A DNA stretch of 64,000 nucleotides from Scrofimicrobium sp. R131 (GCF_040256745.1 NZ_CP138335.1:744001-808000); one strand, 5' to 3'. Numbered from the stretch's first letter, positions 33,319 to 42,102 are shown. Notes: generated from the letters alone by a model not told the origin. Numbers and translations are program-made.

Positions 33319-33432
33319 GGCAGGGCTGTGAACGGCTGCTCATGGTTCTTCCAACGCGTTTCTAACTCCTTTCCGAAGTGCCAGGTCTCCCACCGGGGTT
33401 TTACTCGTTTTCCCCGGTGGGAGACCTGTCGT
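33319..33432 (+). ncRNA. Candidate small RNA (promoter to terminator, no ORF)
   Basis: A transcript from the promoter at 33283-33312 would start near 33319 and end after the 17-bp hairpin at 33382-33428, giving about 115 nt with no credible reading frame. It could be a stand-alone sRNA or an attenuated bcp leader. No homology to a known RNA family is recognised. Confidence 0.3.
33382..33428 (+). terminator. Perfect 17-bp hairpin
   Basis: CAGGTCTCCCACCGGGG and its exact complement flank a 13-nt loop, TTTTACTCGTTTT. A short T-rich TCGTTT follows. It is 77 bp before bcp. Terminator or attenuator. Confidence 0.65.
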
Positions 33433-33505
33433 TTGGGTCCTTCGCTGACGGCATAGTCGCCTCCGCCCACTGGTCGACCTGTCCAACAGGTGCCAGGATG
33501 GCCTC

Positions 33506-33979
33506 ATGAGCAAACTAACTGTGGGAGAACCAGCGCCGGACTTCACCTTGGATACCCTGTCGGGCCCCAAATCGCTCCAGGAGCTGCGAGAGGGTGCTGA
33601 TCGGGGAGTCATCGTCTATTTTTACCCGAAGGCGGGAACGCCCGGGTGCACCACCGAAGCCTGCGATTTCCGCGACAACCTGAACTCGCTCAAAGGTGCC
33701 GGCTACACGGTGATTGGGATCAGCCCGGATCCAATTTCGGCGTTGGAGAAGTTCACTGACAAGCAGAACCTCAACTTTCTGCTAGCTTCCGACCCGGACC
33801 ACGAGGTGATGACCGAGTGGGGCGTTTGGGGTGAGAAGAAGAACTACGGACGCACCTTCCTGGGCGTCAATCGCTCCACCTTTGTGGTGGACCCGGACGG
33901 CACCCTGACGTTGGCCCAGTACGGGGTGAAAGCGACCGGGCACGTCGCTCGTCTACGCCGTGAACTTGGGATTGACTAG
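33506..33979 (+). CDS. bcp: Thioredoxin-dependent peroxiredoxin, Bcp/PrxQ type
   Basis: 157-aa peroxidase reducing H2O2 and organic hydroperoxides. The active site is KAGTPGCTTEACDFRD: peroxidatic Cys in PGCTTEAC with the resolving Cys five residues later, the atypical 2-Cys arrangement of Bcp. The C-terminus has RSTFVVDPDG. There is no ribosome-binding site before ATG 33506. CAGGAT six nucleotides upstream is a weak -10 candidate. Monocistronic; converges on the HTH-protein gene. Confidence 0.95.
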   Translation: MSKLTVGEPAPDFTLDTLSGPKSLQELREGADRGVIVYFYPKAGTPGCTTEACDFRDNLNSLKGAGYTVIGISPDPISALEKFTDKQNLNFLLASDPDHEVMTEWGVWGEKKNYGRTFLGVNRSTFVVDPDGTLTLAQYGVKATGHVARLRRELGID

Positions 33980-34004
33980 GCAACCGGTCAACTCGGCAGT
34001 TCAC

Positions 34005-35210
34005 CTACGGGATCCGGGCCCCGAACTCCTCCCCAATTAGGCGAGCCAACTCGCGGGCGGAGGTGCCCATCCCGGTAGTTAGTGCCCCGGAAGAGCCCCT
34101 TCGGCTCCCCACCAGGAGGGTCATCCAGGCTCGGGCGGCCCGCTCGCCAATGCCGAGCGCCTGCAACTGGGCGTCTCTCCCGGCGAGCCAGTGACGCCGA
34201 GACGGACCCGCCTCCACCAGTTCCAACAGGCGTGCAGTTCCCGCCCAGGCGACCGCCTCGGGCACCCCGGCTTTCATCAGGCTGGCGACCACCTGCTGTA
34301 GCGGGGCATCGAAGTCGTCCAACCCGAAATGAAGCTCGGGCCGCTCCACTCCCGTCGCCGGGATCGGCGCAGTCCCGCCTTCCACCCAATCCTCCGATAG
34401 GGGCAGCAGAGAGAGCGACTCGCGATCTTCGCGGCTACAGGCCTGCCCGGTCAGGTGAATCCACAGGGCCCACGGCTCCCGAGCCGAGATCAGTGCCTGG
34501 TCGTGCTGGCGGGCTACCTCCCACGCGATGCTGAGGGTGTCCCACGGGTCATCGGTGACCCGCAGGCGCCGCCTGTTTCCGATGAGCTTGCCGAAATACT
34601 CGCGGCCTGCCTGATCCAGCAGCGTGGCCAGGCGCCAGGTCGGAGGCGGCTCCCAACCACTGTCCCGGCACTCACGTAAAACTGAGCGCAGGTCGCGTTC
34701 GGCCGCAGCCGGATCAATCAGAGTTGGGGGCGACCCGGGCGAAGAGGCGCCGGCCGGCTGGGCAACGTCACGCTGGACAACGCCGCACTGGCCAACGTCG
34801 CGCTGGTCAACGCCGCGCAGACTAGGCGATTGCGGCCCAAGTAGTTGTGGTCCAGGTGGTTGGCACCCGGGGGCTGGCCGTGATCCCGGGGAGTCGGGCC
34901 CGGTAGGTCGTCGCCGCGAACCCGCCGCCCGGGGATGGGGCCGGTGGGCAACCAACTGCAGGCGCGTGCCCCGGAAAGGAAGGCGCGGATTCGCCTCTGC
35001 GTCCCGGAGAACCAGGCCTTTTTGCTCCAGACTGTGCAGCGCATCCCGCACTGCCCGAGCAGTCCGGCCGGTGGTGAGCGACAGGTGAGCCAGCGGCACG
35101 ATCGCCACCCCGCGGGCGTCAGCCAGCAGGGCCAACTCCGCCGCCACCAGCTTGGCCGTCGGGGTCAACCCGGTCAGTGCGCGCGCCCACGCGGTCCAGT
35201 ACCCACTCAC
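34005..35210 (-). CDS. Winged-helix DNA-binding protein with long uncharacterised C-terminus
   Basis: 401 aa from GTG 35210. Residues about 8-85 form a winged helix: LTPTAKLVAAELALLADARG, LAHLSLTTGRTARAVRDALH, then LEQKGLVLRD. It is similar to MarR/replication-initiator-like HTHs. A Pro/Arg-rich linker with degenerate pentapeptide repeats (GVDQR, DVGQC, GVVQR) follows. The C-terminal 230 residues contain no family I recognise. The frame is open up to 35381, but GGAGGGAGG precedes GTG 35210 and the extra N-terminus is Pro-rich and would crowd the next gene. The DNA target is unknown. Confidence 0.6.
   Translation of the reverse strand: MSGYWTAWARALTGLTPTAKLVAAELALLADARGVAIVPLAHLSLTTGRTARAVRDALHSLEQKGLVLRDAEANPRLPFRGTRLQLVAHRPHPRAAGSRRRPTGPDSPGSRPAPGCQPPGPQLLGPQSPSLRGVDQRDVGQCGVVQRDVAQPAGASSPGSPPTLIDPAAAERDLRSVLRECRDSGWEPPPTWRLATLLDQAGREYFGKLIGNRRRLRVTDDPWDTLSIAWEVARQHDQALISAREPWALWIHLTGQACSREDRESLSLLPLSEDWVEGGTAPIPATGVERPELHFGLDDFDAPLQQVVASLMKAGVPEAVAWAGTARLLELVEAGPSRRHWLAGRDAQLQALGIGERAARAWMTLLVGSRRGSSGALTTGMGTSARELARLIGEEFGARIP
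34751..34810. repeat. Four degenerate 15-bp tandem repeats inside the HTH-protein gene
   Basis: Units follow cgNcNNNctggNcaa at 34751, 34766, 34781 and 34796. They stay in frame and encode pentapeptides of the form (G/D)-V-x-Q-x in the linker between the DNA-binding and C-terminal parts. Confidence 0.7.
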
Positions 35211-35320
35211 TGCGCCTCCCTCCATCCAACTGACTTCAGGATGAAGGAATTGCGCGCCGGTTTCACCCGCCTCGCTTGAAACTGTGGACAACTTTGGCGG
35301 AGCTGAGCCCGGCACCAGGT

Positions 35321-38011
35321 TTAGTGGGGGCCAAATCCCAGCAGCAGCAGGTGGGGGCGGTCTTCCTCCCTCGTTTTCCACAGGTCGAGGGCCAGGGTGA
35401 CCCGCCAGTCTCCGTCCTCATTGGGGTCGAGCACCACCTGGTCGATCAGCCACCAGCGGTCCTCGTCGGTCGAGCCTTCCAGTTGGGCGCCGCCTTCCTC
35501 AACGGCGCGTTCCACCTCGTCCACCGCCGGGTTTCGCCGCACCCGGAATAGCTCCGCCGAGCGGGCTCGATGATCGATCCCCATCCAGTCATACTCGGCC
35601 CAGTACTGAGCCAGCGCGCGGTCGACTCGGTCAGCGTCCCAGCCGGTGTCCGAACCGTAACTGGCCACCTGCTCCACCCGGTCGTCCGCTAGTTGCTCCA
35701 CCAGGCGGAACACGGCGGTGCGGACGTCGCGCTGCAGCAGGTGCGGGTTGGTCCGGTAGGTAACCGTGCCGTCCGGGTCGGCGCCGAAGGCAGGTTCCAT
35801 CCCTGAATCCTGTGGCTGCCCGGCCCCGGCCCCGCTGCCAGCCCCGGCGCTCGGACTGGTCTCGCCGCGGTTGAGGCGCTCCCACTCATCTAGTAGCGAG
35901 GAGTCGACCGAGCGAACCAGCTTCTCCAACCAATCAATCACCTCGGCCAACTCCGGGGTCTGACAGGAGAGGGGAGGAATTTGCCGCAGCGCCCGATACA
36001 GGTCGGTCAGGTAGCGCAGGATCACGCCCTCGGCATTGTGCAGATCGTATTTGGCGATCAGGCCGGTGAATGTAGCGGCAGTTTCGATCATCTCCCGAAG
36101 GACCGACTTGGGGGACGGCTCCGCCTCGCCCACCCACGGGTTGGTTTGGGAAAACACCCGGAAGGTGGGCTCGATCAGTTCGGCCAGGGGGCGCGGCCAA
36201 GTCACCTGGTCCAGCAGGGCGGCCCGCTCGTCGTATTCGATTCCCTCGGCTTTCATCGAGTGGAAGGCGGCGTCTTTGGCCCTCCGCTCCTGGGCGAACA
36301 GTAGTGGTTTGGGATCCTCCATCACCGACTCGATCACGCTGATGATGTCGAGGGTGAAATCGGGGCTGTCTGGGTCCAGCAGGTCCAGTGCGGCCAGCGC
36401 AAAGGGCGCCAGGGGCTGATTCAGGGCAAACTCGTCGGGCAGATCGGCCACAACCTGGAGCCGGGGCACTCCTTGGCGCTGGGCTTCGGCGTGGGGAAGG
36501 CGGGTGATCACCCCGGCCTGGCGGAGCGAGCGGTAGATGTCCCCGAGGGAGCGCAGGTGCTCGTTAGCGTCCTGGTCCGGGTCGTGGTTGTCTTGGGCCA
36601 GGGCCAGCAGCCGGGCCTCCGGGTCTCCCGGGCCGGCCAGCACGTTCAGGAACATTGCGTGGGTGACCGCAAACTGGGAGCGCAGGACCTCCGGTTCGGC
36701 GGAAACCAGCCGTTCGAAGGTTCCCTTGGTCCAGCTGATCTTGCCCGGGGTGGAGGACTTGGGGCTGGTCTTTTTGGCCAGCTTCTTGAGCTTCTTGGTG
36801 TTGGCTTCCTCCTGGGCGGCAGAGAGGCGCGCCCGGTGTTTTGCCTGTTCCACCTCGGCCTCCGAAGCGAGGACCCGGACGTAACCAACCTGGTCGTAGC
36901 CTGCCCGCCCCGCTCGTCCGGCAATCTGGTGGAACTCCCGGGCCGACAGGTGGCGGGTTTTGCGCCCGTCGAATTTGATCAGCGAGGTGAACAGGACCGT
37001 TCGGATCGGCACGTTGATGCCCACCCCCAGCGTGTCGGTGCCGCAGACGACGGCCAGCAGTCCCCGCTGGGTCAGGCGCTCCACCAGGCGCCGATAGCGG
37101 GGGAGCATCCCGGCGTGGTGAACACCAATCCCGTGCAGGACCAACTCGCGCAGGGTTTGTCCAAAGCCTCGGCCAAAGCTCTCGAACCTGAGGGCTTCTT
37201 TCAGTTCGGCCTTCTGTTCCTTGCTGAGAATGGAGAGCTTCTGCAGGCCCTTCGCGGTGTTGACCGCCTCCCGCTGGGCGAAGTGAACGATGTAAATTGG
37301 GGCCCGGTCCTCGGCCAGCAGGCGCTCCACCACCACGGGAAGCTCATCGAGGCAGTACTCAAACTCGAGTGGAACTGGCCGGGTGGCTTCGGTGACCATC
37401 CCCACGGTGCGCTCGGTCCGCTCGGCCAGGTCTTCGGCCAGCTCGCTCATGTCGCCCAGGGTGGCGGACAGCAGGACAAACTGCGGCTTGGTCAGTTCGA
37501 GGAGCGGCACCTGCCAAGCCCAGCCGCGCTGCGGGTCAGAGTAGAAGTGGAACTCGTCCATAATCACCAGGTCGGTGTCCAACGCGGCCCCCTCGCGCAG
37601 GGACTGGTTAGCCAGGATCTCCGCCGTGCAGCAGATGATCGGCGCCTTTGAGTTCAGGGAAATATCCCCGGTGATCATGCCGACGTTGGCTGCGCCGAAT
37701 GCCTCAACCAGGTCGAAGAACTTCTCGGAGACCAGGGCTTTCAGCGGGGCGGTGTAGTAGGAGCGGCCCCCGCGCGCCAACGACAGGAAATGGCCGGCCA
37801 GGGCCATCATCGATTTGCCCGAGCCGGTCGGCGTCTGAGCCACCACGTGGTTGCCGGCCAACAGTTCGAGGAGGGCCTCCTCCTGGTGGGGGTACAGTGG
37901 GCGGCCCGTCGAGTCGGCCCACTGGGAAAAGGCGTCAAACAGAGCGTCGGGTGAATCCACCTCGCCGCTGTCTTCAAGTTGGTCCAGGAGTTCGTTCAGA
38001 GGCGCCTTCAT
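35321..38011 (-). CDS. DEAD/DEAH-box helicase with DUF3516 C-terminus (Ski2-like SF2)
   Basis: 896 aa. SF2 motifs are QTPTGSGKS (motif I, about 60-68), YTAPLKALVSEK, CTAEILANQ, MDEFHFYSDP (DEFH box), LLSATLGD, VCGTDTLGVGINVPIRTV and HQIAGRAGRAG. A Lys-rich linker (KKLKKLAKKTSPK, about 403-415) leads into the long helical DUF3516 region found in actinobacterial proteins of this size. Probably an RNA helicase of the Ski2/HelY group; substrate unknown. No Shine-Dalgarno. GACAAT lies 6 nt before the ATG, so probably leaderless. It diverges from the FAH-family gene. Confidence 0.88.
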   Translation of the reverse strand: MKAPLNELLDQLEDSGEVDSPDALFDAFSQWADSTGRPLYPHQEEALLELLAGNHVVAQTPTGSGKSMMALAGHFLSLARGGRSYYTAPLKALVSEKFFDLVEAFGAANVGMITGDISLNSKAPIICCTAEILANQSLREGAALDTDLVIMDEFHFYSDPQRGWAWQVPLLELTKPQFVLLSATLGDMSELAEDLAERTERTVGMVTEATRPVPLEFEYCLDELPVVVERLLAEDRAPIYIVHFAQREAVNTAKGLQKLSILSKEQKAELKEALRFESFGRGFGQTLRELVLHGIGVHHAGMLPRYRRLVERLTQRGLLAVVCGTDTLGVGINVPIRTVLFTSLIKFDGRKTRHLSAREFHQIAGRAGRAGYDQVGYVRVLASEAEVEQAKHRARLSAAQEEANTKKLKKLAKKTSPKSSTPGKISWTKGTFERLVSAEPEVLRSQFAVTHAMFLNVLAGPGDPEARLLALAQDNHDPDQDANEHLRSLGDIYRSLRQAGVITRLPHAEAQRQGVPRLQVVADLPDEFALNQPLAPFALAALDLLDPDSPDFTLDIISVIESVMEDPKPLLFAQERRAKDAAFHSMKAEGIEYDERAALLDQVTWPRPLAELIEPTFRVFSQTNPWVGEAEPSPKSVLREMIETAATFTGLIAKYDLHNAEGVILRYLTDLYRALRQIPPLSCQTPELAEVIDWLEKLVRSVDSSLLDEWERLNRGETSPSAGAGSGAGAGQPQDSGMEPAFGADPDGTVTYRTNPHLLQRDVRTAVFRLVEQLADDRVEQVASYGSDTGWDADRVDRALAQYWAEYDWMGIDHRARSAELFRVRRNPAVDEVERAVEEGGAQLEGSTDEDRWWLIDQVVLDPNEDGDWRVTLALDLWKTREEDRPHLLLLGFGPH

Positions 38012-38017
38012 GGTTCC

Positions 38018-38023
38018 ATTGTC
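38018..38023 (-). promoter_or_regulatory. -10-like hexamer 6 nt before the DUF3516 helicase
   Basis: Minus-strand GACAAT, then GGAACC, then ATG. Resembles TACAAT. Confidence 0.35.
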
Positions 38024-38097
38024 GCATCTCGCGTTTGTGGCCGGGGCCGCGGGGAGCGGGATGGGACCGGATGGCAGCGCTGGGGGCGAGCCGGGGC

Positions 38098-38103
38098 TAG
38101 GCT
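38098..38103 (+). promoter_or_regulatory. -10-like hexamer 6 nt before the FAH-family gene
   Basis: TAGGCT, six nucleotides, then ATG 38110; identical to the element at 11314. Confidence 0.4.
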
Positions 38104-38109
38104 AGTCCC

Positions 38110-38889
38110 ATGAGAATTGTGCGGTTTTCTGATGGAGACAATCCCCGTTACGGAATGATGCAGGAGGACTCAACCCGGATTTTCGTGCTCCGGGGCGATC
38201 CCCTGTTTGGCAAGATCGAAGCCACCGGCGAAGTGTTGGATTTGGACGAGGTGAGGCTGGTTTCTCCGGTCATTCCCCGCTCCAAAGTGGTCGCGGTCGG
38301 GAAGAACTACTTGGATCACGTGCGGGAAATGGGAGGAACCGAGGCGGCGGCTGAGCCAATTCTGTTCATGAAGCCCAACACCTCGGTGATCGGCCCGGAC
38401 GACCCGATCGTGCTGCCGAGGTGGTCGGAGCGGGTCGAACACGAGGCCGAACTGGCGGTGGTGATTAAGACGCTGGCCAAGGACGTGCCCGTAGATCAGG
38501 TTGACGACATTATCCTTGGTTACACGGCCGCCAACGACGTGACCGCTCGGGACAAGCAGAAGCAGGACGGGCAGTGGACCCGGGCCAAAGGGTTTGACAC
38601 CTCGTGTCCGCTGGGTCCCTGGATCACGGTCGACCCGGACCTGGATGTGGACAACCTGCTGATTACCTCCAGCGTGGACGGTCAGCTCCGGCAGTCGGCC
38701 TCCACCGCGGACATGATTGTGCCGGTGCGCGAGCTGGTTTCCTTCATCAGCGGGGTCTTCACCCTGCTGCCCGGAGACGTGATCCTGACCGGCACCCCGG
38801 CCGGCGTGGGGCCGCTCGAACCGGGGGACCGGGTCGACGTGACCATCTCGGGAATCGGCACCCTGTCGAACCCGGTGGTGCGCCGCTGA
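38110..38889 (+). CDS. Fumarylacetoacetate hydrolase family protein
   Basis: 259 aa. The N-terminal about 55 residues form the small domain of two-domain FAH proteins. The catalytic domain has GKNYLDHVREMG, RVEHEAELAVVI (metal-binding Glu pair), GYTAANDVTARDKQ (metal-binding Asp), KGFDTSCPLGPW and LTGTPAGVGPL. Members act as acylpyruvases, oxaloacetate decarboxylases or hydratases on C-C bonds. This actinobacterial subgroup is often encoded directly upstream of gltX, and here only the MalY-type gene intervenes. Exact substrate unknown. No ribosome-binding site; probably leaderless. Confidence 0.9.
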   Translation: MRIVRFSDGDNPRYGMMQEDSTRIFVLRGDPLFGKIEATGEVLDLDEVRLVSPVIPRSKVVAVGKNYLDHVREMGGTEAAAEPILFMKPNTSVIGPDDPIVLPRWSERVEHEAELAVVIKTLAKDVPVDQVDDIILGYTAANDVTARDKQKQDGQWTRAKGFDTSCPLGPWITVDPDLDVDNLLITSSVDGQLRQSASTADMIVPVRELVSFISGVFTLLPGDVILTGTPAGVGPLEPGDRVDVTISGIGTLSNPVVRR

Positions 38890-38957
38890 GGCAGTGCCTC
38901 GACCTTTTGCCGAGGTGGCCGGGGCTTTGCGGGGGCGGCTGAGGTTTGCTGAGGCGG

Positions 38958-40151
38958 CTAGCCTTTCAGGGGCCAGGCCTTCAGTGCCTGAGCCAACAGG
39001 TCCATGGTCCGTTCCCATTCGGGGCGGACCATGGCGGCATTGAGGCGGACCCACTGGCAGTAGGGAGCGCCCAGCGTCTCGCCGGCATTGGCCGCGATCG
39101 AGTAGTCGCGCAGCAGCAGCGACTGCGGGCACTGGTCCAGGTCGTAGGCATCCATCCCCAACCAGGTCAGGTAGGTGGCTTCAGGGCGGGTGTAGTCCAC
39201 CGCGGTGGCGGCCACAACCTCGTCGAGCAGGTCCAGGTTTCGCCCGATGTAGGCCAGGACTTCCTCCAGCCAGTCACTGCCCGACTCGTAGGCGGTCACC
39301 GCACCCAGCAGCCCAAGGGGAACCGCGGAGCGGGAAATGGCACTGGCCTTCTGATCCCACTGCTCGCGCAGTTCCCGGTCGGGCAAAATCACCTGTGCGG
39401 CCGACAGGCCCGCAATATTCCAAGCTTTCGAGGCGGCCACCGCCGTCACCGTGTGGGCGGCAAAGTGGGGTCCCAGCGACGCATAGGATACAAAGGTAGG
39501 GGTGTCGGCAAAGGTCAGGGGGGCGTGGATCTCGTCGGAGAAAACCATCGCGTCGTACTGGGACACCAGATCGTGGAGGGCAACCAGCTCTTCGGTTCGC
39601 AGTGAACGGCCCGTGGGGTTCCACGGGTTACACAGAATCACCAGGCCGGCCCCCGCCTCGAGCCCAGCCTTGATCCCGGCCAAATCCAGCGACCATGCGT
39701 CCGGGCACGACTGGCCGGCGGTGTGCAGCGACGGTACCTCAATGACCTCGCGGTTGTGTCGCCCGGGAATGGTCAGGAACGGCATGTAGGCCGGGGTGGG
39801 GACGATCACGGACGAGCCGGGCCGGGTCAGGTGGCTGATGGTGGCCTCCAGCGCGCCGAGGACCGAGTTGGCGGTCCGGACCCAGCTGGGCTCAATTGCC
39901 CAGCCGTAACGAGCTTCCTGGAACCGGGTCAGGGCTTCGGCGGTGGCGTCCTCAAGCCAGTAGGGCAGGTACCCCAACATCCCGTCGCCGATGGCTTTCT
40001 TCAGGCGCTCGGCCACCACGGGGGCGGTACCAAAATCCATTTCTGCTACCCAGGCTCCCTGCGCCGGCCGATCGCCAGGGGCGCTCACTCCCGTCCACTT
40101 GAGCGATCCGGTCTCGCGGAGGTGAGCAACACTGGGTTCAAAAATTGACAT
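38958..40151 (-). CDS. PLP-dependent C-S lyase / aminotransferase, MalY-PatB type
   Basis: 397 aa, fold-type I PLP enzyme. The motifs are WVAEMDFGTAP near the N-terminus (substrate-facing segment of MalY-like C-S lyases), NPWNPTGRSL, FSDEIHAPLTF and the Schiff-base lysine in AASKAWNIAGL. Members cleave cystathionine or cysteine conjugates to pyruvate, ammonia and a thiol. The frame is open 49 codons further upstream, but AGGAAAGG before ATG 40151 and the family-typical N-terminus define the start. It is divergent from gltX with 55 bp between the starts. Confidence 0.88.
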   Translation of the reverse strand: MSIFEPSVAHLRETGSLKWTGVSAPGDRPAQGAWVAEMDFGTAPVVAERLKKAIGDGMLGYLPYWLEDATAEALTRFQEARYGWAIEPSWVRTANSVLGALEATISHLTRPGSSVIVPTPAYMPFLTIPGRHNREVIEVPSLHTAGQSCPDAWSLDLAGIKAGLEAGAGLVILCNPWNPTGRSLRTEELVALHDLVSQYDAMVFSDEIHAPLTFADTPTFVSYASLGPHFAAHTVTAVAASKAWNIAGLSAAQVILPDRELREQWDQKASAISRSAVPLGLLGAVTAYESGSDWLEEVLAYIGRNLDLLDEVVAATAVDYTRPEATYLTWLGMDAYDLDQCPQSLLLRDYSIAANAGETLGAPYCQWVRLNAAMVRPEWERTMDLLAQALKAWPLKG

Positions 40152-40206
40152 GGTGAGCCTTTCCTGGTTTCGACGGAGCCAATAACCAGGATATTCTGGA
40201 CTCATC

Positions 40207-41712
40207 ATGGATACCAACAATTCTGCAATTCGCGTGCGCTTTTGTCCGTCCCCGACCGGGACCCCCCACGTCGGCATGGTTCGGACCTGCCTGTTCAACT
40301 GGGCTTACGCCCGTCATACCGGCGGAACCTTCGTGTTTCGGATCGAAGATACCGATGCTGGACGGGACTCCCAGGAAAGCTACGACCAGATCATTGAGTC
40401 GTTGCGCTGGCTGGGCCTGGACTGGGACGAGGGGATTGAGGTGGGAGGACCCCACGGTCCCTACCGCCAGTCGGAGCGGACCGAAATCTACCGAGAGGTG
40501 ATTGATCAGCTGATTCAGGGCGGGTACGCCTACGAGTCTTTCTCCACCCCCGAAGAGGTGGAGGCGCGTCACGTGGCGGCAGGTCGGAGCCCGAAGCTGG
40601 GCTATGACGGTTTCGACCGTGATCTGACCGACGAGCAGAGGGCGGCCTACCGGGCCGAGGGGCGGGAGCCGGTTATTCGCCTGCGGATGCCCGACGAGGA
40701 CATTACTTTCACCGACCTGGTCCGCGGCGACGTCACCTTCAAGGCCGGTTCTGTGCCGGACTACGTAATTGTGCGCGCTAACGGAGATCCGCTCTACACC
40801 CTGGTCAACCCCGTTGATGACGCTCTCATGAAGATCACGCACGTGCTTCGCGGTGAGGACCTCCTCAGCTCCACTCCCCGCCAGGTCGTGCTCTACCGCG
40901 CCCTGATTGAGCTGGGCGTGGCCGATGAAATGCCGAAGTTTGGCCACCTGCCCTACGTGATGGGGGAGGGCAACAAGAAGCTGTCCAAGCGTGATCCCGA
41001 GTCCAACCTGCTGCTGCACCGGCAAAACGGGATGATCCCCGAGGGACTGTTGAACTACCTGGCCCTGCTGGGGTGGTCCATTGCCCCGGACCGGGATATC
41101 TTCAGCATGGACGAGATGGTGGCGGCCTTTGACATTGCCGATGTAAACCCGAACCCGGCCCGGTTTGACCAGAAGAAGTGCTTGGCCATTAATGGCGATC
41201 ACATCCGACTGCTGGAAGCCGACGATTTCCGCAACCGTCTGGTGCCGTTCCTGGCCGAAGCCGACCTGGTCTCGGCCACTGACTTCGAAGCGCTTACTGA
41301 GCGGGAGCAGCAGGTTCTCACCGCGGCTGCCCCTCTGATCCAGACTCGCATCCAGGTGTTGAGTGAGGCCGTGGGGATGCTGGGATTCCTGTTCAGCGCG
41401 GATGAGAGCGTTCACGTGGAAGACGATGCGCGAAAGACCCTGAAGGATGGGGCTGATCGGGTGCTGGAGACCGCGATTGAAGTGATCGAAGGGCTGGCGG
41501 AGGATCAGTTCGGGGTCGAACAGTTGGAGTCGGCGCTGCGCGAAGCCATCGTTGAGCAGATGGGGGTGAAACCTCGCCTCGCATTTGGTCCCCTCCGGGT
41601 GGCCGTCTCCGGGCGTCGTGTCTCGCCGCCCCTGTTCGAATCCATGGAAATTCTGGGCCGAACCACCACTTTGGGGCGGCTCCGTTCCCTGCGGGACTCC
41701 CTCGGGGCGTGA
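40207..41712 (+). CDS. gltX: Glutamyl-tRNA synthetase
   Basis: 501-aa class I aminoacyl-tRNA synthetase, cytoplasmic. The HIGH signature appears as [12 protein letters not shown] (about 15-26; HVGM), the actinobacterial form, and KMSKS as KKLSKRD (about 257-263). The insert VRFCPSP and [19 protein letters not shown] are typical of bacterial discriminating GluRS. TATTCT 9 nt before the ATG is the only promoter-like element, and no Shine-Dalgarno is present. It is followed by one tRNA-Gln and two tRNA-Glu genes, its own substrate (Glu) and possibly a mischarging target (Gln). Confidence 0.96.
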   Translation: MDTNNSAIRVRFCPSPTGTPHVGMVRTCLFNWAYARHTGGTFVFRIEDTDAGRDSQESYDQIIESLRWLGLDWDEGIEVGGPHGPYRQSERTEIYREVIDQLIQGGYAYESFSTPEEVEARHVAAGRSPKLGYDGFDRDLTDEQRAAYRAEGREPVIRLRMPDEDITFTDLVRGDVTFKAGSVPDYVIVRANGDPLYTLVNPVDDALMKITHVLRGEDLLSSTPRQVVLYRALIELGVADEMPKFGHLPYVMGEGNKKLSKRDPESNLLLHRQNGMIPEGLLNYLALLGWSIAPDRDIFSMDEMVAAFDIADVNPNPARFDQKKCLAINGDHIRLLEADDFRNRLVPFLAEADLVSATDFEALTEREQQVLTAAAPLIQTRIQVLSEAVGMLGFLFSADESVHVEDDARKTLKDGADRVLETAIEVIEGLAEDQFGVEQLESALREAIVEQMGVKPRLAFGPLRVAVSGRRVSPPLFESMEILGRTTTLGRLRSLRDSLGA

Positions 41713-41824
41713 CCGCATTCACGAGGCGTAGATTTGAGTGCTGCGCCCGTGTCAGGTAACCTAAATCTTCGTTGGCCTTGGTCGTAACAGACCCGATCTG
41801 AGCGAGCAAGACCACGAAGTACCT

Positions 41825-41896
41825 TGGGGTATGGTGTAATCGGCAGCACGAGTGATTCTGGTTCATTTAGTCTAGGTTCGAGTCCTAGTACCCCAG
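41825..41896 (+). tRNA. tRNA-Gln (CTG)
   Basis: 72-nt cloverleaf with acceptor TGGGGTA/TACCCCA and discriminator G. The anticodon loop TTCTGGT gives CTG. The T-arm is TAGGTTCGAGTCCTA. U1-A72 is characteristic of tRNA-Gln. CCA is not encoded. Confidence 0.95.
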
Positions 41897-41930
41897 CGAT
41901 TGGCTGATCTTAGATCAGGCAACCAAATAG

Positions 41931-42003
41931 GCCCCCATCGTCTAGCGGCCTAGGACACCGCCCTCTCACGGCGGCAACACGGGTTCAAATCCCGTTGGGG
42001 GTA
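41931..42003 (+). tRNA. tRNA-Glu (CTC), copy 1
   Basis: 73-nt cloverleaf. The anticodon stem-loop CCGCC-CTCTCAC-GGCGG has anticodon CTC, and the T-arm is ACGGGTTCAAATCCCGT. The acceptor GCCCCCA pairs with TGGGGGT (G1-U72 wobble). The next bases are CCA, so the 3' end is encoded in this copy. Confidence 0.96.
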
Positions 42004-42029
42004 CCAGAGCCAGTTTGGTTCTGTCCTTA

Positions 42030-42102
42030 GCCCCCATCGTCTAGCGGCCTAGGACACCGCCCTCTCACGGCGGCAACACGGGTTCAAATCCCGTTGGGGG
42101 TA
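42030..42102 (+). tRNA. tRNA-Glu (CTC), copy 2
   Basis: Identical over 73 nt to the copy 27 bp upstream. It is followed by CTC, so this copy needs CCA addition. A recent tandem duplication or gene conversion. Confidence 0.96.

Larger units (their letters stand above)
32792..33505. other. 714-bp stretch without a recognised gene
   Basis: Short open frames exist on both strands but none has a ribosome-binding site with a plausible protein. The left part (32850-33270) shows nothing I can name. The right part holds a good promoter with an internal palindrome (33283-33312) and a perfect 17-bp hairpin (33382-33428), discussed separately as a possible small RNA. Confidence 0.6.

Noticed and set aside
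34766-34820. Short tandem repeats as a CRISPR array
   Set aside because: The units are 15 bp, contiguous without spacers, and lie in frame inside a protein-coding gene.
36473-37651. 392-aa plus-strand frame inside the DUF3516 helicase
   Set aside because: Shadow frame of a high-GC gene; the minus-strand helicase motifs are intact throughout this stretch.
40138-41718. 526-aa open frame antisense to gltX
   Set aside because: It mirrors gltX codon structure in the opposite frame, has no domain resemblance, no ribosome-binding site, and gltX is unambiguous on the plus strand.
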